Origin: an uncultured Fastidiosipila sp.
Lineage (GTDB): Bacteria > Bacillota > Clostridia > Saccharofermentanales > Fastidiosipilaceae
NCBI GenBank assembly: GCA_938014865.1
Contig: CALLQJ010000367.1
Location: 1-5,733, forward strand
Length of the DNA stretch: 5,733 bases
Direction: 5' to 3'
Below are positions 1-4,673 of this stretch, piece by piece. Both the position numbers and the translations under genes were made by a program. Every line of letters begins with the position of its first letter. Position 1 is the stretch's first letter. Below the pieces are notes generated by a model that was not told the DNA's origin, made no database searches, and saw nothing but the letters and a program-made list of their open reading frames with translations.

Positions 1-1
1 T

Positions 2-652
2 GCGGCGGAACGCTATTGGGGCATTCTGAAGCTGGGCCTGCCGGCCGGGCTGCAGACGATGCTCTATGCCGGGATCTCCATCGTCTTAGGACGCATTGTG
101 GCCGGTTTCGGCGATCTGCAGGTTGCGGTGCAGCGCGTCTGCGGCCAGATTGAATCGATTACCTGGACGGTGGCCGACGCCTTTGCGGTTTCCGTGAATG
201 CCTTTATTGCCCAGAATCTGGCGGCAGGCAAAGAAGAACGCCTGCGCAAGGGCTACCGGGCGGCGTTTTTCATGACGGCGGCAGCCGGCCTTGTCGGCAC
301 GATTATCATGCTCGGCTTCCCGAAGCAGGTGGCGGGGCTCTTCTTTGAGCCCGGGAGGGAGACGGAAGCGGCCGCGGCCTACCTTATGATTGTCGGAATT
401 TCCGAAATTTTTATGGTCTGTGAACTGATGACGGCGGGCGCTTTTGCCGGGCTCGGGAAGACCCTTTATCCCTCCGTTTTAATTTCTTTTATTACCGCAC
501 TCCGCCTGCCGGCGGCGAAGCTTTTTTCCGGAACGGCCTTGGGGGTAAAAGGGGTCTGGCTGGCCATCGGGCTGAGCTCGGTCCTCAAAGGCATCATTTT
601 ATTTATTTCCTTTGAATGCGTCTTAAAACGACGTGAGAAAGAGGCAGGCTGA
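2..652 (+). CDS. MATE-family multidrug/cation antiporter, C-terminal part (cut by left edge)
   Basis: The reading frame is open from base 2 and ends with TGA at 650-652, giving 216 residues; the true start lies left of the window. An ATG at 59-61 is internal, because recognisable MATE sequence (LKLGLPAGLQTML) runs across it. The stretch matches the second half of MATE transporters: the start of the second MatE repeat, an IESITW/AVSVNAFIAQNLAAGK segment like the conserved second-half GQN-GAGK region, then several hydrophobic helices (for example AAFFMTAAAGLVGTIIMLG, YLMIVGISEIFMV and GVWLAIGLSSVLKGIILFIS) and a basic tail (KRREKEAG). MATE proteins sit in the cytoplasmic membrane and export cationic drugs or metabolites in exchange for Na+ or H+; full length is usually about 450 residues, so roughly half is visible. 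The substrate cannot be told. A terminator follows 48 bases after the stop, so it is probably the last gene of its transcript and unrelated to the surface-protein gene downstream. Confidence 0.9.
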   Translation, partial: AAERYWGILKLGLPAGLQTMLYAGISIVLGRIVAGFGDLQVAVQRVCGQIESITWTVADAFAVSVNAFIAQNLAAGKEERLRKGYRAAFFMTAAAGLVGTIIMLGFPKQVAGLFFEPGRETEAAAAYLMIVGISEIFMVCELMTAGAFAGLGKTLYPSVLISFITALRLPAAKLFSGTALGVKGVWLAIGLSSVLKGIILFISFECVLKRREKEAG

Positions 653-699
653 GGCTTTTCTTTCCGGCTGTTTCTGCCGTTTCCGGGCTCTCTTTTTGT

Positions 700-733
700 A
701 AAAACGCTTCGTCAGGAGAGGAGGCGTTTTTTC
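700..733 (+). terminator. Intrinsic terminator after the MATE gene
   Basis: AAAAACGC at 700-707 pairs with GCGTTTTT at 724-731. The stem can extend inward through a G-U pair, T-A and C-G, with one mismatch before two further pairs. The 3' arm runs into six T residues (727-732). It lies 48 bases after the MATE stop codon and ahead of the next promoter, which is the expected position for a rho-independent terminator. The A-rich left arm could also serve as a U-tract on the opposite strand, but no minus-strand gene is seen there to need it. Confidence 0.8.
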
Positions 734-827
734 TTTAGCTTTTAAAAATCCGTAAGCGGCTGAATTTTCCTGCCGGCAAAAACGGCACAAAGTGCCCAAA
801 AAGTCTGTCGATTAATGTGAAGTTAGT

Positions 828-872
828 AAAAAAAAAAACGGACTTGCAATAAATAAGTGGCTGCCCTATAAA
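828..872 (+). promoter_or_regulatory. Sigma-A-type promoter with upstream A-tract, driving the surface-protein gene
   Basis: TTGCAA at 844-849 (five of six bases match TTGACA) and TATAAA at 867-872 (five of six match TATAAT) are separated by exactly 17 bases. An uninterrupted run of 11 A residues (828-838) lies just upstream of the -35 box, where A-tracts often act as UP elements. Transcription would start near 879, leaving a leader of about 38 bases before the GTG start at 917. No operator-like palindrome overlaps the boxes clearly enough to call. This is based on sequence match only. Confidence 0.65.
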
Positions 873-904
873 GAAATTGAACGTTTGTACTTATATTCGA
901 ATAC

Positions 905-909
905 GGAGG
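905..909 (+). promoter_or_regulatory. Ribosome binding site (GGAGG) fixing the start at GTG 917
   Basis: GGAGG at 905-909 is a strong Shine-Dalgarno core. It leaves 7 bases before GTG at 917, the ideal spacing. The in-frame TTG at 911 would be only one base away, so it is too close to be used. The choice removes two residues and leaves a normal signal peptide beginning MKQKIIKNLG. Confidence 0.8.
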
Positions 910-916
910 TTTGATT

Positions 917-2257
917 GTGAAACAAAAGATAATAAAAAACTTAGGGGTTATTCTCTTAAGTACGGGCCTGGTGACAGGGCTTTTTTCTGCTTTGCCGGCC
1001 TCGAAGGCTCAAGCCAGGCAGACGGATGATCGTTATACGGTCCGCTTTGAGCAGGAAGACGACACCTGTCTGGTGCATTTGGACAATAATTCAGATAAAG
1101 TCTTTAAATACGGCCGTGTGAAGGTCTCCGGCAATAATAAGCTGGAAGTCCGTTCCGAGGACTACCTGGACGTAGCCCCCGGCGACTCCCTGCCTTTTCA
1201 TGTGTATGTCCGTACGGATGAAGTGCCGAGCGAGCCGAGTGAAGAGGTGACGGAAGAGGAGACGACAGAGCCCTCTGAGCCGGAGGAAACGACAGCGCCT
1301 TCCGAATCCGAGAAGGAGCCGGAGGAAACGACAGCCCCCTCTGAAACGGAGGAGAGCGTCAAGCCGTCCGTATCCGAAAAAGATGCGTCCGAGCCCTCAT
1401 CGGCGCCTTCCGGGAATACAGAGGCAAAAGAAGAGGAAGCCGAAGCGGCCAAAACCGGCCAGCCGGGGCATTGGCATGCACTGGCGCTGGTTTTGATTCT
1501 TTCCGGCCTGCTGCTGATGCTGGCGGCAGATAAGAAGGGCCGCAAGCGCTATATGGCGCTGTTTATTACGGCGGCCTTGCTCCTGCCTCTGTCTTCTTTT
1601 AAAGTTCACGCGAAAGAGACAGAATGGATTGATTACAGCTTTGAACATGAAGTCAGCTATTTGGGCGTGACGGAAGAACTGCACTTTGATCTGCGTTTTC
1701 AGCTTGCCGAGCAAAGCACAGAAACGGATGACGGCTATAACTTAAGTAAATACATCGAAGAAGAAATCGTACCCGCCGCTGTGGTCTATCTCCCGGCCGA
1801 AGAAGAAGTCGGCTATAAGGAAAAAATCCGGGAGGCCTCGGACGGCCTGCTGCATCATCTGAGCTATCCCCATGATGAACGGGCGGACGAAACCTGCGTT
1901 ATTAAAGAAGTATCGGATGAAAGCTGGGCAGTCGGTGTCCTCGACACAAGACGTGATGCGATTCCTTTTGAAAGAAAAGAAATCCAAGATGCGGAACAAT
2001 GGGATAACTACAGAGCCGTGCAGGAAAAGGGTGCGGACGGCGTACGGCAAACGGTAAAGACCTATACCGTCGATCCGGAAACGGGCACCTTAAGTACGGA
2101 GCCCGCCAAGACAGAAAGCCGCGTTATCGAAGCTCCCCGCGACGAGATCGTCGTCGTCGGCAGCCGGGAGCCGGCCTGGCGTGAAGTCAATGTCCGGGAA
2201 AGGCCTTTGACATTATCACGACCCCTTATATCAGCCGGGAAGACTTTGCGGCCATAG
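917..2257 (+). CDS. Secreted surface protein with stalk, membrane hairpin and G5-type module; 5' part of a frameshifted G5/CAP-protein gene
   Basis: From GTG 917 this encodes 446 residues. In order: a Sec signal peptide (1-33, basic start, hydrophobic core, cleavage probably after ASKAQA); a small probably beta-rich domain (about 39-100); an acidic Glu/Pro/Ser/Thr stalk (103-178) with a 13-residue tandem repeat; a hydrophobic helix (about 187-204), a basic KKGRKR turn (206-211) and a second hydrophobic segment ending SSFKVHA (213-232); an acidic region; a degenerate G5-like module (about 284-340); and a clearer G5-type module (341-415, IPFERK to DEIVVVG). G5 domains are extracellular beta modules found in adhesins and cell-wall enzymes. 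The last 18 or so residues after VNVRE look out of frame: the homologous continuation is in another frame, running into the 2293-4311 coding region. So this is probably the 5' part of one disrupted gene rather than a complete protein. If translated as is, it would be exported without its CAP domain. Function beyond surface display is not evident. Confidence 0.8.
   Translation: MKQKIIKNLGVILLSTGLVTGLFSALPASKAQARQTDDRYTVRFEQEDDTCLVHLDNNSDKVFKYGRVKVSGNNKLEVRSEDYLDVAPGDSLPFHVYVRTDEVPSEPSEEVTEEETTEPSEPEETTAPSESEKEPEETTAPSETEESVKPSVSEKDASEPSSAPSGNTEAKEEEAEAAKTGQPGHWHALALVLILSGLLLMLAADKKGRKRYMALFITAALLLPLSSFKVHAKETEWIDYSFEHEVSYLGVTEELHFDLRFQLAEQSTETDDGYNLSKYIEEEIVPAAVVYLPAEEEVGYKEKIREASDGLLHHLSYPHDERADETCVIKEVSDESWAVGVLDTRRDAIPFERKEIQDAEQWDNYRAVQEKGADGVRQTVKTYTVDPETGTLSTEPAKTESRVIEAPRDEIVVVGSREPAWREVNVRERPLTLSRPLISAGKTLRP
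1277..1354 (+). repeat. Two tandem copies of a 39-base unit in the stalk
   Basis: Two in-frame 39-base copies (1277-1315 and 1316-1354) encode EPEETTAPSESEK and EPEETTAPSETEE. Their first 20 bases are identical (1277-1296 and 1316-1335), while the ends diverge mainly by substitution. They lie in the Glu/Pro/Ser/Thr-rich spacer that probably holds the N-terminal domain away from the membrane or wall. Since 39 is a multiple of three, gain or loss of a unit would change stalk length without breaking the frame. Confidence 0.85.
1475..1612 (+). other. Internal anchor-like helix followed by a second signal-peptide-like segment
   Basis: Within the surface protein (residues 187-232), a hydrophobic run HALALVLILSGLLLMLAA is followed by basic KKGRKR. 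That is the layout of a C-terminal wall-sorting tail, and a TG sits just before it (AKTGQPG), but no LPXTG-type motif is present. Directly after comes RKRYMALFITAALLLPLSSF and KVHA, which has the basic, hydrophobic and Ala-X-Ala-like parts of a signal peptide. The pair could form a membrane hairpin with a short cytoplasmic turn, leaving both flanks outside the cell. The topology is inferred from hydropathy read by eye. Confidence 0.65.
1766..2161 (+). repeat. First pair of protein-level repeat modules: degenerate G5-like (A1) plus G5 (B1)
   Basis: This is a repeat at the protein level, not the DNA level. A1 (1766-1936) has VVYLPAEEEVGYKEK and ends WAVG, resembling later modules with TVYEADDSLAYGEKE (2509-2703) and TVYKADSSLPYGETR (3511-3705), both ending in a hydrophobic-VG. 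B1 (1937-2161) starts TRRDAIPFERK, contains TYTVDPETGTL and ends DEIVVVG. It matches later modules that start with a PF motif and carry a YxVxxxTG core, as typical of G5 domains. A1 is the weakest assignment. Confidence 0.6.
2185..2257 (+). other. Frame disruption inside the surface-protein gene
   Basis: The upstream frame reads GSREPAWREVNVRE and then a non-homologous tail to TAG 2255-2257. The frame of the downstream part is open from 2185 (after TGA 2182-2184) and at 2203 begins AFDIITTPYISREDF, which matches VYNTVKKLFISPEEF of the second copy at 3208. The crossover must lie between 2185 and 2257, and homology puts it near 2195-2208, at GGGAAAGG (2196-2203). One extra base there, for example a fourth A, restores VREKAFDII and a single reading frame of about 1131 codons. 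A real one-base deletion or a sequencing/assembly error would both give this. Confidence 0.85.
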
Positions 2258-2508
2258 AAACAGCGGAAGATCTGAAAGCGGCTCGTGAAAAGATGCAGGC
2301 CGACTATGCCGGCTATGAAAGCTGCGGCAATCAGGGGATTATTTTAAAGAAGGGTGAAAACGGCCTGGAGAAAATTTACGATCTGGAAGCCTATGATCCC
2401 GAAAGCGGCGAGGCAATTCCATCCTATAGTATGAAAACAGATCTGAAAGAGACCGTCCGTGAAAAGGAGGACGAAGAGAGACTTTACTTTAATCTTGAAG
2501 CAGGCCCT
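2203..2508 (+). repeat. Linker module L, copy 1 (protein-level repeat)
   Basis: This roughly 102-residue module recurs at 3208-3510. Shared positions include IS-E-F--I-T-ED near the start (YISREDFAAIETAED against FISPEEFETIHTQED), then Y-G, G-N, Y-LEA-D--G--I--Y (YDLEAYDPESGEAIPSY against YYLEAQDEHGNPIEGY) and a final YFN (LYFNLEAG against MYFNISFAG). I do not recognise the family. Each copy sits between a G5 module and an A-type module. The frame disruption falls at or just before its start, so its first 30 codons precede the first downstream ATG. Confidence 0.75.
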
Positions 2509-4311
2509 GTGCAGATCCTCGAAGCGAAGACCGTCTATGAAGCGGACGACAGCTTGGCTTACGGCGAGAAAGAACGTGTCAGAGCGCCTGAAAACGGTTC
2601 CGCAGTCAGCCTTAGCTTTTACGAAGGCGAGATCGGGAGCGGAACGCCCGAAGTGAAACAAATAATCACCAAAGACGTGGTCGATGAAATTATCCGTGTC
2701 GGCACGAACGAAACCCGTGAAGAGCGCGATGTGCCCTTTAAGACCGTTTATAAGGCCGACAAGACGCGTGAGCTGGGAAGCGGAAACGTAGTCTCTCAGG
2801 AAGGCCAGAAGGGTGTGTCTTTGCGGCATTACCGCTATGAGGTCGATGAGGAAGGAAATACGCATTCGCCTGTTTTGGTAAGTGAAGACGTGAAAACGCC
2901 TCCCGTAGATAAGATTATTCAGGTGCCTGTTGTGGAAACCCGCCGGACGGTTTTGCCTTTCGGCACAGAGTATGAACTCGTAGACGATAAGTGGGATAAC
3001 TGGAAGAGCGAAGTGTCCGGAGGAAAAGACGGCTATCTGGAAGAGTACTTCAAGTATCCCGTCAATCCTGAAACCGGAAAAATTGATGCGGGAAACGGCG
3101 AAGAGCTAAAAGACGCGTTGAGAGTCGAGCCCGTAAATGCTAAAGTGCAGGTCGGCGCAAAGAAGCCTAACTGGGTGCCGGTAAAGAGCGATACGACGGT
3201 GACGGATGTTTATAACACCGTGAAAAAACTCTTTATTTCGCCGGAAGAGTTCGAGACGATTCATACGCAAGAAGATGTCGTCAATGCCTTGAAGCGTTTT
3301 AATCAGACCTATGAAGGCCACAAGGCGGTCGGCACGGAAGGCTATGTAGTAAATGAGGGCCAGAACGCCATCTCGGAAACTTATTACCTGGAAGCTCAGG
3401 ATGAGCACGGGAATCCGATTGAAGGCTATGAACACGGCGAGTCTTATCAGAAAAAGGTCCAAGACCTTGTAGACGAAGTGCAGATGTACTTTAATATCTC
3501 CTTTGCGGGAACCCGCGAAGTAGTGGCCAATACGGTTTATAAAGCAGACAGCAGTCTTCCTTACGGCGAAACCCGCGTGGTGCAGAAGGCCGTAAACGGT
3601 GAAGAAGCCGGCGTAAAATACTATGACGGCGAAATCGGAACAGTTTCACCTCAGGAAAAATGGTATACGACGAAAGACTGCCAGCCGGGCGAAATTCATG
3701 TCGGAAACGTTAAAACGGAAACGGAAGAAATTCCCTTTGGCCGGAAAACAATTCAGCTGCCGGAAGAAAACGAAGACGGCTATCCGGACGGCGGTTGGGA
3801 CGACCAGTATTACCCCGTAACCTTGGGCGAAAAGGGTCTTCGTGAATCTACCGTAACTTATAAAGTGGACCCCAATACAGGACTTACGGATGAAATTGAA
3901 AGCTCCATCGAAAACCGGGTGATTAAAGAGCCGGTGGACGAAGTGTACGGCAAGGGTGCGCATCATTTCACCAACCGTTATCTGGAAGACTATGAAAAAG
4001 AGCTTTGGGACCTCATCAATGAGTATCGCGCCGAGAACGGTGTAGCGCCCATTCGCTGGGATGAGGGGCGTCATAAATTAGCCCAGAAGGCTGCAGCTGA
4101 GTGCTCCGTCAACGGCTTCCAGCATCCAGGCGTCGCTGACAAGAATATTACGTGGAATACTACTGACCCGCTTGCCGCTCTGGAAATGTGGAAGAGTAGC
4201 CCTGGACATAACGCGAATCTTCTTGCCTCAGATGCCAAATACGGTGCTATCGGCTGGTATTGGGCGGATGATAACGGCTACTACGTTGCTTTTGATTGGC
4301 AGCGCAGCTAA
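2293..4311 (+). CDS. G5-repeat and CAP/SCP-domain protein, 3' part of the frameshifted surface-protein gene
   Basis: Counting from ATG 2293, this encodes 672 residues, but homologous coding sequence extends upstream to about 2203 and no good ribosome site precedes the ATG. It is therefore best read as the 3' part of the gene starting at 917. Modules: rest of L1 (1-72), A2 (73-137), G5-type B2 (138-212, DVPFKTVY), B3 (213-288, VLPFGTEY), L2 (306-406), A3 (407-471), B4 (472-555, EIPFGRK to PVDEVYGKG), and a CAP domain (about 562-672). The CAP domain shows LWDLINEYRAENGVAPIRWD, a His in FQHPG (611), ALEMWKSSPGHNANLL with His 639, and a final YYVAFDWQ strand. CAP proteins are secreted, with roles ranging from adhesion to wall-linked or unknown activities. 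The usual GENI motif reads DKNI (616-619), so one pocket Glu is replaced by Lys. On its own this piece has no signal peptide and would stay in the cytoplasm, if made. The product is strongly acidic. The stop is 17 bases before the next start. Confidence 0.85.
   Translation: MQADYAGYESCGNQGIILKKGENGLEKIYDLEAYDPESGEAIPSYSMKTDLKETVREKEDEERLYFNLEAGPVQILEAKTVYEADDSLAYGEKERVRAPENGSAVSLSFYEGEIGSGTPEVKQIITKDVVDEIIRVGTNETREERDVPFKTVYKADKTRELGSGNVVSQEGQKGVSLRHYRYEVDEEGNTHSPVLVSEDVKTPPVDKIIQVPVVETRRTVLPFGTEYELVDDKWDNWKSEVSGGKDGYLEEYFKYPVNPETGKIDAGNGEELKDALRVEPVNAKVQVGAKKPNWVPVKSDTTVTDVYNTVKKLFISPEEFETIHTQEDVVNALKRFNQTYEGHKAVGTEGYVVNEGQNAISETYYLEAQDEHGNPIEGYEHGESYQKKVQDLVDEVQMYFNISFAGTREVVANTVYKADSSLPYGETRVVQKAVNGEEAGVKYYDGEIGTVSPQEKWYTTKDCQPGEIHVGNVKTETEEIPFGRKTIQLPEENEDGYPDGGWDDQYYPVTLGEKGLRESTVTYKVDPNTGLTDEIESSIENRVIKEPVDEVYGKGAHHFTNRYLEDYEKELWDLINEYRAENGVAPIRWDEGRHKLAQKAAAECSVNGFQHPGVADKNITWNTTDPLAALEMWKSSPGHNANLLASDAKYGAIGWYWADDNGYYVAFDWQRS
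2509..3156 (+). repeat. Module run A2-B2-B3 (G5-like, G5, G5)
   Basis: Three successive protein-level modules of about 65-76 residues. A2 (2509-2703) has AKTVYEADDSLAYGEKERV, FYEGEIGSGTPE and ends IIRVG. B2 (2704-2928) has TREERDVPFKTVY and YRYEVDEEGNT. B3 (2929-3156) has TRRTVLPFGTEYE, YPVNPETGK and ends VQVG. The PF near each B start and the closing hydrophobic-V-G are the G5-like signatures. B3 shares a WDN-W/Y motif (KWDNWKSEVSGGKDG) with B1 (QWDNYRAVQEKGADG), which suggests B1 and B3 are closer to each other than to B2. Confidence 0.7.
3208..3510 (+). repeat. Linker module L, copy 2 (protein-level repeat)
   Basis: Second copy of the unnamed module at 2203-2508, of nearly the same length (101 against about 102 residues). 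It runs from VYNTVKKLFISPEEF to YFNISFAG and is followed by module A3, just as copy 1 is followed by A2. The sequences have diverged at DNA level, so this is an old duplication rather than a recent one. It provides the alignment that shows where the upstream copy has lost frame. Confidence 0.75.
3511..3957 (+). repeat. Module pair A3-B4 (G5-like plus G5) before the CAP domain
   Basis: A3 (3511-3705) reads TVYKADSSLPYGETRVV, YYDGEIGTVSPQE and ends EIHVG, closely following A2. B4 (3706-3957) begins TETEEIPFGRK, has a longer insert (PEENEDGYPDGGWDDQYYP), TYKVDPNTG in the core, and ends IKEPVDEVYGKG, the most canonical G5 ending in the protein. It leads straight into the CAP domain. Confidence 0.7.
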
Positions 4312-4313
4312 CA

Positions 4314-4321
4314 GAAAGGGG
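4314..4321 (+). promoter_or_regulatory. Ribosome binding site for the small winged-helix gene
   Basis: GAAAGGGG at 4314-4321 is a fair, non-perfect Shine-Dalgarno match ending 7 bases before GTG 4329. It decides the start: an in-frame TTG at 4296 lies inside the upstream gene and would add 11 residues (MAAQLTERGSA) that look like read-through of CAP-coding sequence. Confidence 0.6.
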
Positions 4322-4328
4322 AAGCGCA

Positions 4329-4547
4329 GTGGAAAAGAACTACGTATTACTGAATAATAATTTCACGCTATTAAAGCTGGTAGCCGACAACACGCGCGAT
4401 ACCGATGAGTGGATGCGGCTGACCGGGGAGGCGATGAGCGAAGCTTTGAACTGTTCCCGGCCGACGGCCGTTAAGATGATGAATGAGCTTTTGGATGCCG
4501 GCTTAGTCGTGAGAAAAGAAAATACGGTAATACGCCTAAGGACTTAA
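4329..4547 (+). CDS. Small winged helix-turn-helix protein, 72 residues
   Basis: From GTG 4329 to TAA 4545-4547. After an N-terminal stretch (KNYVLLNNNFTLLKLVADN), residues 28-60 read WMRLTGEAMSEALNCSRPTA, then VKMMNELLDAGLV. That is a classic winged helix-turn-helix: TGEAMSEALNCSRPTAVKMM gives the positioning and recognition helices, and LLDAGLVVRKENTVIRLRT gives the helix-to-wing turn and beta wing. The layout is like MarR/IclR/GntR-type DNA-binding domains, but at 72 residues there is no ligand-binding or dimerisation domain beyond the wing, and the subfamily is not identifiable. It starts 17 bases after the surface-protein stop with no promoter visible between, so it is probably cotranscribed with it and may regulate it; that is inference from position. 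A terminator-like hairpin follows 22 bases after its stop. It could alternatively be a truncated regulator. Confidence 0.75.
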   Translation: MEKNYVLLNNNFTLLKLVADNTRDTDEWMRLTGEAMSEALNCSRPTAVKMMNELLDAGLVVRKENTVIRLRT

Positions 4548-4569
4548 ATCCGCAACAGAGCCGAAAAAG

Positions 4570-4618
4570 AAGGGCTGTCTTCTTAATGCATCACGAGGAT
4601 GCGCTGAAGACAGCCCTT
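4570..4618. terminator. Bidirectional terminator hairpin between convergent genes
   Basis: AGGGCTGTCTTC at 4571-4582 pairs perfectly with GAAGACAGCCCT at 4606-4617, and A4570 with T4618 adds a thirteenth pair. Inside, GCATC (4588-4592) pairs with GATGC (4598-4602) around a five-base loop. On the minus strand the stem is followed by TTCTTTTTC (complement of 4563-4570), a good U-tract, so it fits best as terminator of the GH3 gene, whose stop lies about 55 bases away. On the plus strand only TTT-C-T follows, making it weaker for the winged-helix gene. Confidence 0.85.
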
Positions 4619-4673
4619 TCTGCGTTAAAAAGGAGCTCATGTCCCTCCGGCGCTCAGCGGAAGCTTCTTTGCC

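Noticed and set aside
771..797. Overlapping small inverted repeats in the intergenic region (TGCCG/CGGCA and GGCAC-AAA-GTGCC)
   Set aside because: Stems are only five base pairs. On the minus strand the second resembles a terminator with a T-run, but no minus-strand gene is seen to need it, and it is over 45 bases from the promoter boxes.
911..916. TTG at 911 as the start of the surface-protein gene
   Set aside because: It is one base from the GGAGG site; GTG at 917 has ideal 7-base spacing and gives a standard signal peptide.
2185..2257. Programmed -1 ribosomal frameshift joining the two parts of the surface-protein gene
   Set aside because: The change needed is -1, but no correctly phased X XXY YYZ slippery heptamer occurs between 2185 and the TAG at 2255, and I see no clear stimulatory hairpin just after GGGAAAGG. 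A plain indel or sequencing error explains it more simply.
2344..2865. Minus-strand open frame of 173 codons opposite the G5 modules, and similar ones at 1198-1545, 1742-2050, 3106-3462 and 3646-4074
   Set aside because: All lie opposite strongly supported plus-strand modules, show no recognisable domain, and lack a promoter or ribosome-site context worth calling.
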